Origin: Aminobacter aganoensis
GTDB taxonomy: Bacteria; Pseudomonadota; Alphaproteobacteria; Rhizobiales; Rhizobiaceae
Assembly: GCF_014206975.1 (NCBI RefSeq)
Contig: NZ_JACHOU010000003.1
Coordinates: 186,001-250,000, forward strand
DNA: 64,000 bases
Direction: 5' to 3'
Made by a program: the position numbers and the translations under genes. Shown piece after piece: positions 55,375-62,679 of the stretch. How positions within the stretch are numbered: position 1 is the first letter of the stretch; each line of letters opens with the position of its first letter. The notes beneath the pieces were generated by a model. That model worked only from the letters and a program-made list of their open reading frames with translations, did no database searches and was not told where the DNA came from.

Positions 55375-56595
55375 ATGTCCGACAATCGTATCGTCAAGGT
55401 GAAGGGCCGGTTCGACGCCGAGGTCTTCCTGAATCCCGGCAAGGTCGACGCCGGCAAGCGCCAGACTTGCTATGGGCAGGCGCAGGCCGAAGAGGCGCGC
55501 GCCCGGATCTCGTCCTGGGCAGACTATGCAGTGACGCCGCTCAGAGCTCTGCCCGGCGCGGCTGCCGAGCTCGACCTCGGTGGGCTGTGGTGCAAGGATG
55601 AGAGCCGGCGTCTAGGCCTCGCCAGCTTCAAGGCGCTCGGCGCCGTCTACGCCGCCGTCAGCGAGGTCTCGGCTCTGTTGGAGAAGCGGCTTGGCCATCC
55701 CGTGTCCGACCGCGATTTGCTCGACGGCAAGTACCGCGAGGCGCTTGTCGACAATTTCCTGATCTGCTGCACCGATGGCAACCACGGCTTCTCGGTCGCC
55801 CACGCCGCGCGCCGAATGGGGATGCGGGCGATAATCTACATCCCGAGCGGTGTCAGTGCCGGCCGCGAGCAGGCATTGCGGCGCGAGGGCGCCGAGGTGG
55901 TGAGAATCGACGGCATCTATGACGAGGCCTATGCTGCGGTCGAGCGGGTCGCGCATGTCGACCCGGGGGCGCTGCTCATCTCCGATTCCGCCACGCCCTA
56001 TTACCAGGACATCCCGGTCCGTTGCATGGCCGGCTATTCAGTAATGGCGCATGAGATTGTCGAGCAGCTAGGCGGCGAGCTGCCGACCCACGTTATGTTG
56101 CCAGCCGGTTGCGGGGGCATGGCGGCGGCTATGTTGTCGGCCTTCCACCACCTGCTCGGCGCGCGCGCGCCGCAGGCGATCATCGTCGAGCCGGTCACTG
56201 CCGACTGCGTCTTCGCCAGCGCACTCGCCGGCGCGCCGGTGGTCGTTGAAGGCGACCTCGAAACCATCATGGGCGGCCTGTCCTGTGCGGCGGTCTCGCA
56301 TGTTGCGTGGCCGACCATCGACACCGGCACGACGGCGTTCCTGCGCATGAACGACCAGGCTGCGGTGGAGGGGATGCGGCTTTTCGCCAACCCCCGCGGG
56401 CGCGATCCGCGCGTCGTCGCCGGCGAAACCGGTGCTGCCGGCCTCGCCGCAGTAATTGCCATCTGCGCCGACCCGGAGGCGCGCGCGCTCGTCGGCCTCG
56501 ACGACAAGGCAAAGGTGCTGGTCATCAATTGCGAGGGCGCCACCGATCCTGCCGCCTTCCAGCAACTCACGGGGCAACGGCCCGAGGCAGCCTGA
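55375..56595 (+). CDS. dpaL: Diaminopropionate ammonia-lyase
   Basis: This 406-residue fold-type II PLP enzyme has the Schiff-base Lys near residue 86 in LASFKALGAVYA, the CCTDGNHGFSVAHAARR loop, and the glycine-rich AGCGGMAAAML phosphate site; the phrase TPLRALP and the long insert fit DpaL over threonine dehydratase. It splits 2,3-diaminopropionate to pyruvate and two ammonia. Its stop overlaps the molybdenum hydroxylase start (TGATG), so the enzymes probably act in one pathway. Confidence 0.85.
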   Translation: MSDNRIVKVKGRFDAEVFLNPGKVDAGKRQTCYGQAQAEEARARISSWADYAVTPLRALPGAAAELDLGGLWCKDESRRLGLASFKALGAVYAAVSEVSALLEKRLGHPVSDRDLLDGKYREALVDNFLICCTDGNHGFSVAHAARRMGMRAIIYIPSGVSAGREQALRREGAEVVRIDGIYDEAYAAVERVAHVDPGALLISDSATPYYQDIPVRCMAGYSVMAHEIVEQLGGELPTHVMLPAGCGGMAAAMLSAFHHLLGARAPQAIIVEPVTADCVFASALAGAPVVVEGDLETIMGGLSCAAVSHVAWPTIDTGTTAFLRMNDQAAVEGMRLFANPRGRDPRVVAGETGAAGLAAVIAICADPEARALVGLDDKAKVLVINCEGATDPAAFQQLTGQRPEAA

Positions 56596-58967
56596 TGGCG
56601 GCAGGGGAGCAAAAGGCCGGCAAGGGCATCGGCGTCCGCCTCCCGCGCAAGGAGGACGAGCGCTTCATGCGCGGTCGCGGCAGCTATGTCGGCGACATCA
56701 AGATGCCGGGCCTCACCGACGTCGCTTTTTTGCGCAGCCCGCTGGCGCATGGCCGCATCGTCTCGGTCACCGCGCCTGATGAGCTCGCCGGCCGCTTCTT
56801 CACCGCCGCCGACATTGCTGCTTCGGTCAAGCCGATCCGCGCCGTCTCCGGCCTGCCGGGTTTCAAGCCGTCCAGTCAGCCGGCGCTTGCCGACGGCAAG
56901 GTGCGGTTCACCGGCGAGTTGGTCGCCATGTGTCTGGGCCGCACGCGTGCCGAGGCCGAGGACGCGGTCGCGCAGGTGGTGGCCGAGATCGAGCCACTGC
57001 CGCCGCTCGCCGATTTCGCCGTGGCCGAGCAGCCGGACGCCATCTGCGTTCACGAGGAGTGGAGCGACAACATCTATCTCGAGACCAGGATCGAGAAGGG
57101 TGATCGGTCGCGGATCGACGGTGCGGCGATCGAGGTCGAGCGCGAAATCCGTCTCAGCCGTCAGTGCATGGTGCCGCTCGAAGGCAAGGGAACCATCGCT
57201 TGGTGGGATACCCGGCTCGACCAGCTCGTGGTCTACACCTCGACCCAGTTGCCGCACATGATGCGTACCGGGCTTGCCGAATGTCTCGGGCTGGAGGAGC
57301 GGCAGGTGCATGTCGTTGCGCCCGATGTCGGCGGCGGCTTCGGCTTCAAATGCGTGCTGCAACCGGAGGAGCTTTGCGTCGCCTGGCTAGCGCTGACGCG
57401 AAAGAAGCCATTCCGCTGGATCGAGGATCGCCGCGAGCATCTCGTAGCCGCTGCGAACACCCGCGAGCACCACTATCGCATCAAGGCCTTCGCCGATGCC
57501 GAAGGCCGGCTGCTCGGCATCGAGGCAGACGTTGCCGTCGATGTCGGCGCCTATTCGGTGTGGCCGTTCTCTGCCTGCCTGGAATCGGCGCAGATCGCCA
57601 GCATCCTGCCCGGCCCCTACCAGATGCCGTTTTATGCCTGCCGTACCCGCTCGGTCGCCACCAACAAGCCGCCCTTCATGCCGTATCGCGGCGTCGCCCG
57701 CACCGGCGTCTGCTTCGCGCTGGAGCTGATGATTGACGCCATCGCTCGGCAAGCCGGGCTGGAGCCCGCCGACGTGCGGCTGAAGAACCTGGTGCTGCCC
57801 GAGCAGATGCCATTCACCAACATCACCGGAAAGCTGTTCGACAGCGGGGACTATCCCGAGAGCGTGCGCCGCGCCGTCGAGACGATCGACCTGGCATCGT
57901 TTCGCGCCAGGCAACGCGAGGGAAGCGACGATGGCCGGCTGCTCGGCATTGGCTTTGCCACATATTGCGAGCAGGCCGCGCACGGCACCACCGTCTACGC
58001 CGCCTGGGGCATACCGATGGTGCCGGGTTTCGAACAGGCGACGGCGCGGGTCACACCCGACGGCGGGCTGGAGCTGCGCATCGGCGTGCATTCGCACGGG
58101 CAGGGCATGGAGACCTCGATGGCGCAGGTCGCCAACCAGGTTCTAGGCATCGACACCGACCGTATCAATGTCGTGCACGGCGACACGGCGCTGACGCCGT
58201 ATTCGACCGGCACCTGGGGCTCGCGCTCGATGGTGATGGCCGGCGGCGCGGTGTCGCGCGCCTGCGAGATCATCCGCGAGCGGGCGCTGGCGATCGGCGC
58301 GCATCTCTTGCAGACGGGCAAGGACGAGGTCGAGCTGGTCGGCGGTCGCATCCAGGGGCAGGGCGGCAGTGTCGGTTTTGCCGACATCGCCCAGGCCTGG
58401 TACAAGTCGCCGGAAACGCTGCCGGCCGACGTCGCACCGGAAGGGCTCGAGGTTACGGCGGGCTACAAGCCCATGGTTGATAGCGGCACCTTCAGCTATG
58501 CCACCCATGCGGCCGTCGTCGCCGTCGATCCGGATTTCGGTTCGGTCGAGATCCTCGACTACGTCGTGGTCGAGGATGGCGGCACGCTGGTCAACCCCCT
58601 TATCGTCGACGGCCAGATCATCGGCGGCGTGGCGCAAGGTATCGGCACCGCGCTCTACGAGGAGTCGCCCTACAGCGCCGACGGCCAGCCGCTCGCCTCG
58701 ACCTTCGTCGACTACATCATTCCAGGTCCTTGCGAGGTGCCAGACATCCGTATCGTCCACATGGAAACGCCGTCGCCGTTCACAGCGCACGGTATCAAGG
58801 GCGTGGGCGAGGGCGGGGCCATCGCCCCGCCGGCGGCGATCGCCAACGCCGTCAACGATGCGCTGCGGCCGCTCGGCGCCGAGGTGGCGATGACGCCGGT
58901 GACGCCGCACCGGCTGCTCGCGGCGATTGCCGCCGGCAGGAACGGCAGGCAGCCGGTCCAGTCATGA
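56595..58967 (+). CDS. Molybdenum hydroxylase large subunit (xanthine dehydrogenase family)
   Basis: This 790-residue molybdopterin-binding subunit has the VGGGFGFKCVLQPEE region, the loop PYRGVARTGVCFALE, and the catalytic Glu in KGVGEGGAIAPPAAIANAV near 737. The active-site loop lacks the Cys of CO dehydrogenase (CoxL AYRCSFR), so it is not a true CO oxidiser. With the next two genes it forms the L-M-S trimer of a hydroxylase for an N-heterocycle or aldehyde. Caffeine dehydrogenase has a similar trimer layout. Confidence 0.9.
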   Translation: MAAGEQKAGKGIGVRLPRKEDERFMRGRGSYVGDIKMPGLTDVAFLRSPLAHGRIVSVTAPDELAGRFFTAADIAASVKPIRAVSGLPGFKPSSQPALADGKVRFTGELVAMCLGRTRAEAEDAVAQVVAEIEPLPPLADFAVAEQPDAICVHEEWSDNIYLETRIEKGDRSRIDGAAIEVEREIRLSRQCMVPLEGKGTIAWWDTRLDQLVVYTSTQLPHMMRTGLAECLGLEERQVHVVAPDVGGGFGFKCVLQPEELCVAWLALTRKKPFRWIEDRREHLVAAANTREHHYRIKAFADAEGRLLGIEADVAVDVGAYSVWPFSACLESAQIASILPGPYQMPFYACRTRSVATNKPPFMPYRGVARTGVCFALELMIDAIARQAGLEPADVRLKNLVLPEQMPFTNITGKLFDSGDYPESVRRAVETIDLASFRARQREGSDDGRLLGIGFATYCEQAAHGTTVYAAWGIPMVPGFEQATARVTPDGGLELRIGVHSHGQGMETSMAQVANQVLGIDTDRINVVHGDTALTPYSTGTWGSRSMVMAGGAVSRACEIIRERALAIGAHLLQTGKDEVELVGGRIQGQGGSVGFADIAQAWYKSPETLPADVAPEGLEVTAGYKPMVDSGTFSYATHAAVVAVDPDFGSVEILDYVVVEDGGTLVNPLIVDGQIIGGVAQGIGTALYEESPYSADGQPLASTFVDYIIPGPCEVPDIRIVHMETPSPFTAHGIKGVGEGGAIAPPAAIANAVNDALRPLGAEVAMTPVTPHRLLAAIAAGRNGRQPVQS

Positions 58968-59782
58968 AGCCAAGTGCTTACAGATATGCCCGCCCGTCGA
59001 GCGTGGCCGAAGCGGTCCGGCTGCTGGCCGATTCCGATGGCGGCGGCAAGGTGATGGCCGGCGGCCAGTCGCTCGGGCCAATGCTCAACCTGCGCCTCGC
59101 CCAGCCCGAACTTGTCGTCGACATTACCGGTATTGGCGAGCTCGCCAGCGTGCGTGAGGACAAGGACGGCATCGTCTACGGCGCCTGCGTCACCCACGCT
59201 GCGGTGGAAGACAACCGCGTACCCGACGCCGCCAATGGTTTCCTGGCAAGGGTGGCAGCCGGCATTGCCTATCGTGCGGTGCGCAACCGCGGCACCATGG
59301 GCGGCAGCCTGGCGCATGCAGATCCTTCCGCCGACTGGATGACCACGCTGACCGCCGTCGACGCCGAGATGCTGATCGCCGGCGCCACCGGCGAGCGCCG
59401 TGTTGCCCTTGCCGAGTTCATGACGGCGCCGTTCTCCGTGGCGCTCGACGAGGCGGAGTTCATCGTCGGCATCCGCATCCGCCGCCATTCGCCGGCCGCT
59501 CGCTTCGGCTATTTCAAGTTCTGCCGCAAGCGCGGCGAGTTCGCCGAGGCGATGGCGGCGATCGTCGTCGACCCCGCCGCCGGCGTCAGCCGCGCGGTGA
59601 TCGGCGCTACCGATTCCCGGCCGATCGTCCTGCCCGACATCTCCGCCTACCTGCCGCTTTCTCCGGAACGGCTGGAAGCGGCGAAGGCCATGGTCGAGGG
59701 GCTGGGCATCGCCGGCGAGCCGATCAAGGATGCGATGCACGCAAATGCCTTCGCGCGAGCACTGCAACAGGTGAAGCCATGA
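58964..59782 (+). CDS. Molybdenum hydroxylase FAD-binding subunit
   Basis: This 272-residue protein has the FAD motifs KVMAGGQSLGPMLNLRLAQPELVVDI and RNRGTMGGSLAHADPSADW, typical of the CoxM/XdhB-type medium subunit. It relays electrons between the [2Fe-2S] centres and an acceptor. It overlaps both neighbours by ATGA. Confidence 0.92.
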   Translation: MKPSAYRYARPSSVAEAVRLLADSDGGGKVMAGGQSLGPMLNLRLAQPELVVDITGIGELASVREDKDGIVYGACVTHAAVEDNRVPDAANGFLARVAAGIAYRAVRNRGTMGGSLAHADPSADWMTTLTAVDAEMLIAGATGERRVALAEFMTAPFSVALDEAEFIVGIRIRRHSPAARFGYFKFCRKRGEFAEAMAAIVVDPAAGVSRAVIGATDSRPIVLPDISAYLPLSPERLEAAKAMVEGLGIAGEPIKDAMHANAFARALQQVKP

Positions 59783-60987
59783 GCGAACTGTCTCTGACCG
59801 TCAATGGCGAGAAGGTGACCGTTGCTGTCGAGCCGCGCACCAGCCTCGCCGACCTCGTACGCGAAAACCTCAACCTCACTGGTACGCATCTCGGCTGCGA
59901 GCAGGGCGTGTGCGGCGCCTGCACAATCCTGGTCGATGGTGTGCCGGTGCGCTCCTGCATCGGCAATGCAACCGCCTGCGACGGCGCCAGCGTTCGCACC
60001 ATAGAGGATTTCGACGCCGACCCGTTGATGACCGAGTTGCGCGCCGCCTTCAACGCGCATCACGCTCTCCAATGCGGGTTTTGCACGCCGGGCATGCTTG
60101 TCATGGCGCGCGACATCGTCTTGAGGCTTGGCGAAGCCGACGAGCAGCGCATCCGCATCGAACTCGCCGGCAATCTCTGTCGTTGCACCGGCTATTCCGG
60201 CATCGTCAAGGCGATCCGTTGGGTCATCGTGGCCCGCCAGGGCGCCAGGGGCGAGCTTGAGCAGCGGCCCGCATTGCCACTCGGGCCGGCCGGGTCGGGC
60301 CATGCAAAGACCGGCACGGATGTTAGCGGTGCGACAAAGGCGACTGCTTCATCCTTGCGTCCGGACGCTGAATTGGCGGCCCGTAAACCCGCGCCTGCGC
60401 CGCTTGGCGCCAGCGGCAAGAAGGCATCGGCGGTCAGGCAGAGTTTTTTGCTCGACGCGCCGCTGCCGGTCGTCTGGCAACGTTTTGGCGAGGTGCCGGC
60501 CATGGTGCGCTGCATCCCCGGCGCCAGCCTCGTCTCTGAGGCAGCCGACGGAACCTACGACATCAAGATGCGCATCAAGATGGGGCCGATCGGCGCGGAA
60601 TTCGCTGGAACGGCGAGCCAACGACGCGACGACGCGATGATGGCTGGCGTGATCCACGGTGCAGGCCGCGACACCAAAAGCGCCACACTCGCCGAAGGCG
60701 AACTGAACTATAGGCTCACGGCTGAAGGTGAGGGGACCCGCGTTGACATCGAGGTCAGTTACCTGCTCTCGGGGGCGCTGGCGCAGTTCGCACGTGCCGG
60801 CATCGTCACGCATTTCATCGGCGCCATCACCGCACAATTCGCCGCCAATCTGGGCCGCTCATTGTCACCGGAGGGCGCGGTAGGCCCCATCGAGGACGCC
60901 GGCGAACTGCGTGTCGCGGGCAGCCTTGGGGTCGCCCTGAAAGCCTGGCTCAGCGAGCTTTTTCGCAATCCGTTCCGGCGCGGATGA
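59779..60987 (+). CDS. Molybdenum hydroxylase [2Fe-2S] subunit fused to a CoxG-like domain
   Basis: This 402-residue protein has a plant-type [2Fe-2S] domain (1-75, GCEQGVCGACTILVDG...SC) and an alpha-helical [2Fe-2S] domain (78-150, QCGFCTPGM...CRCTGY), which together are the usual full-length small subunit of about 160 residues. After an Ala/Pro-rich linker (about 150-215) comes a CoxG-like SRPBCC domain (about 218-395, RQSFLLDAPLPVVWQRFGEVPAMVRCIPGASL...). CoxG usually anchors CO dehydrogenase to the membrane, so the fusion may tether this enzyme to the membrane. Confidence 0.9.
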   Translation: MSELSLTVNGEKVTVAVEPRTSLADLVRENLNLTGTHLGCEQGVCGACTILVDGVPVRSCIGNATACDGASVRTIEDFDADPLMTELRAAFNAHHALQCGFCTPGMLVMARDIVLRLGEADEQRIRIELAGNLCRCTGYSGIVKAIRWVIVARQGARGELEQRPALPLGPAGSGHAKTGTDVSGATKATASSLRPDAELAARKPAPAPLGASGKKASAVRQSFLLDAPLPVVWQRFGEVPAMVRCIPGASLVSEAADGTYDIKMRIKMGPIGAEFAGTASQRRDDAMMAGVIHGAGRDTKSATLAEGELNYRLTAEGEGTRVDIEVSYLLSGALAQFARAGIVTHFIGAITAQFAANLGRSLSPEGAVGPIEDAGELRVAGSLGVALKAWLSELFRNPFRRG

Positions 60988-61012
60988 TCAGACCCTTCTC
61001 TTCCATGATGTG

Positions 61013-61047
61013 AAAGCCAGCGGCACTCGTGTGCGGCTGGCTCTTTT
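61013..61047 (+). terminator. Terminator after the molybdenum hydroxylase genes
   Basis: AGCCAGC (61015-61021) and GCTGGCT (61036-61042) form a stem with loop, followed by CTTTT. It ends the plus-strand operon before the convergent binding-protein gene. Confidence 0.6.
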
Positions 61048-61174
61048 AGCCATCTCCGGTCCGGACATGCTCGTCGGAATGGATCGGCAGCCAAGCCCCG
61101 AAGGGCATGGCTGACTGACCTTGAGCTCTTCGTGCCTGCCGTGATCGACGGTGCCGGACAGCGGGCAACGACGC

Positions 61175-62335
61175 CTATTGGGCTGCGAAGTCGGGCCGCA
61201 CCACCTTGCCGTCCTTTACCTGGACCACGAAGACGTTGGCGGTGTTCTGGCCGCTTTCGGCGCCTTCCGGCCCTTGCTTGTTGAAGTGGATGTTGCTGTT
61301 TACGCCCTTCACCTCGACCTCCCACAGCGCCTGGCGGATGGCGTCCGGCTCGGCCTTGCCGGCCTTTTCGATTGCTGCGGCAATGCTCAGGATGGCGTCG
61401 TAGCCGCGCTGGCCCTCGATGCGACCGGCAAAGACGAGACCTTTGCGCTCCCATGCTTCGGCGAAGAACTTCGCCACCTCCGGGTTGGGCGCCATGTCGG
61501 GAAACCAGGGGGCGAAAAGCACGGTGAAATAGGCGTTGTCGGCAGCGCTGCCGGCATGCTCGATTGCCTGGTCGGGTGTGGACGAGGTGGTGGTGGCGAT
61601 AATGCGCTGCGGCATCTTGAGCGCATGCGCCTGCTTGAACACCAGCGTGAGCTGCTCGATCTCGGTCGTCACCAGCAGCACGTCGGCGTCGGACGCCTTG
61701 ATCTTGGCGAGCTGCGCCGAAAGATCGACGGCGGCGGCATCCATCGTTTCGCGTAGTGTCGTCGGCACGCCACGCTTGTCCAGCATTGCCGAATACGCGT
61801 CGGTGTTGCTCTTGCCCCAATCGTTGTTGACCGCCAGGAACGCTGCCTTCTTCATCCCGAATTTTTCGACGAAAGGCGAGAAGGATTCTGCCAGCATGTC
61901 GCTGGTCGGTGCTGTACGGAAGATCCACTTGTTGCCTGAGTTGGTGACCTTGCCGGACGATGCCGTCTCCACCACCATGGGCACGCCGTATTCCTCGAGC
62001 TTAGGCATGACGGCGAGCGTCATCGTCGAGCCCCAGGCGCCCATCATAGCGCAGACCTCGTCGCGCATGATCAATTTCTCGGCGACCGCCGCAGCTTCAG
62101 TCGGATTGCCCTTGTTGTCCTCGATTATCAGCTCGATCTGCTTGCCGAGAAGGCCGCCCCTGGTGTTGATCTCCTCGACGGCGATGCGTGCGCCGTCGGT
62201 GACGTAGTTTCCGGACGCCGCCACTGGTCCGGTCAGCGGCTGGTTGACGCCGATCTTGATCGTGTCGGCGAAGGCCGCCGAGACCGACAAGGCGAGCGCC
62301 GCGACTGCGCCCACAATCATACCCTTTGCGTTCAT
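61175..62335 (-). CDS. ABC transporter substrate-binding protein (LivJ/K-like), second copy
   Basis: This 386-residue periplasmic protein has a signal peptide cut after AFA (residue 23) and is strongly similar along its length to the first copy at 48413-49567 (shared phrases DTIKIG, MMGAWGST, LAVMPKLEEYGVPMVVETASS, LAKIKASDAD). No permease genes sit beside it, so it probably feeds livHMGF with a second ligand. It is convergent with the hydroxylase operon and divergent from hyuB. Confidence 0.9.
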   Translation of the reverse strand: MNAKGMIVGAVAALALSVSAAFADTIKIGVNQPLTGPVAASGNYVTDGARIAVEEINTRGGLLGKQIELIIEDNKGNPTEAAAVAEKLIMRDEVCAMMGAWGSTMTLAVMPKLEEYGVPMVVETASSGKVTNSGNKWIFRTAPTSDMLAESFSPFVEKFGMKKAAFLAVNNDWGKSNTDAYSAMLDKRGVPTTLRETMDAAAVDLSAQLAKIKASDADVLLVTTEIEQLTLVFKQAHALKMPQRIIATTTSSTPDQAIEHAGSAADNAYFTVLFAPWFPDMAPNPEVAKFFAEAWERKGLVFAGRIEGQRGYDAILSIAAAIEKAGKAEPDAIRQALWEVEVKGVNSNIHFNKQGPEGAESGQNTANVFVVQVKDGKVVRPDFAAQ

Positions 62336-62490
62336 CAAGTTCCTCCCGTTGAAGATACCGAAGGAGACGTTCCGGAGCACAGAATGACGCGATGCCGCAA
62401 CTGCGCTTCCGCCGTTGCGACCGGTCGTTGCCGATGGGTTTTGCTTGCCTGTGGTTCTCCAGAACGGCTCTGTCGTCAGCCGATGCTGCA

Positions 62491-62508
62491 GAAGTAATTA
62501 AGTGCTTA
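62491..62508. promoter_or_regulatory. Shared island palindrome, copy upstream of second binding-protein gene
   Basis: GAAGTAATTAAGTGCTTA keeps the AAGTAA core and the 8-nt spacing (GAAGT-N8-GCTTA). It lies about 155 bp before the start at 62335 and on the other side faces hyuB. Confidence 0.5.
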
Positions 62509-62632
62509 CTAAGGTGCGCTGTCAAGCGGCGCGCGCCGGCGACGATTTATTTCGCCTGCCGAAAATTGCCGGCCCTGTCGGCGGGGAGAAGTCGCACAAA
62601 ATGACGGTCAAGGGCATTGACAGCCGCCGTTG

Positions 62633-62650
62633 TAAAAGAATACTTACTTA
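62633..62650. promoter_or_regulatory. Shared island palindrome, copy upstream of hyuB
   Basis: On the minus strand the site reads TAAGTAAGTATTCTTTTA; its left half and the preceding GC match the copy at 53282 closely. It lies 30 bp before the hyuB start. Confidence 0.6.
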
Positions 62651-62679
62651 GCATCGATCACATGCGGAGGAACACCGGG

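Larger units (their letters stand above)
62336..62679. other. Divergent control region of second binding protein and hyuB
   Basis: The 344 bp hold two copies of the shared palindrome (62491-62508 and 62633-62650) and no supportable gene. Confidence 0.6.

Noticed and set aside
56595-60987. Carbon monoxide dehydrogenase operon
   Set aside because: The large subunit lacks the CoxL active-site Cys loop and no coxDEF genes are present; a hydroxylase of an organic substrate fits better.
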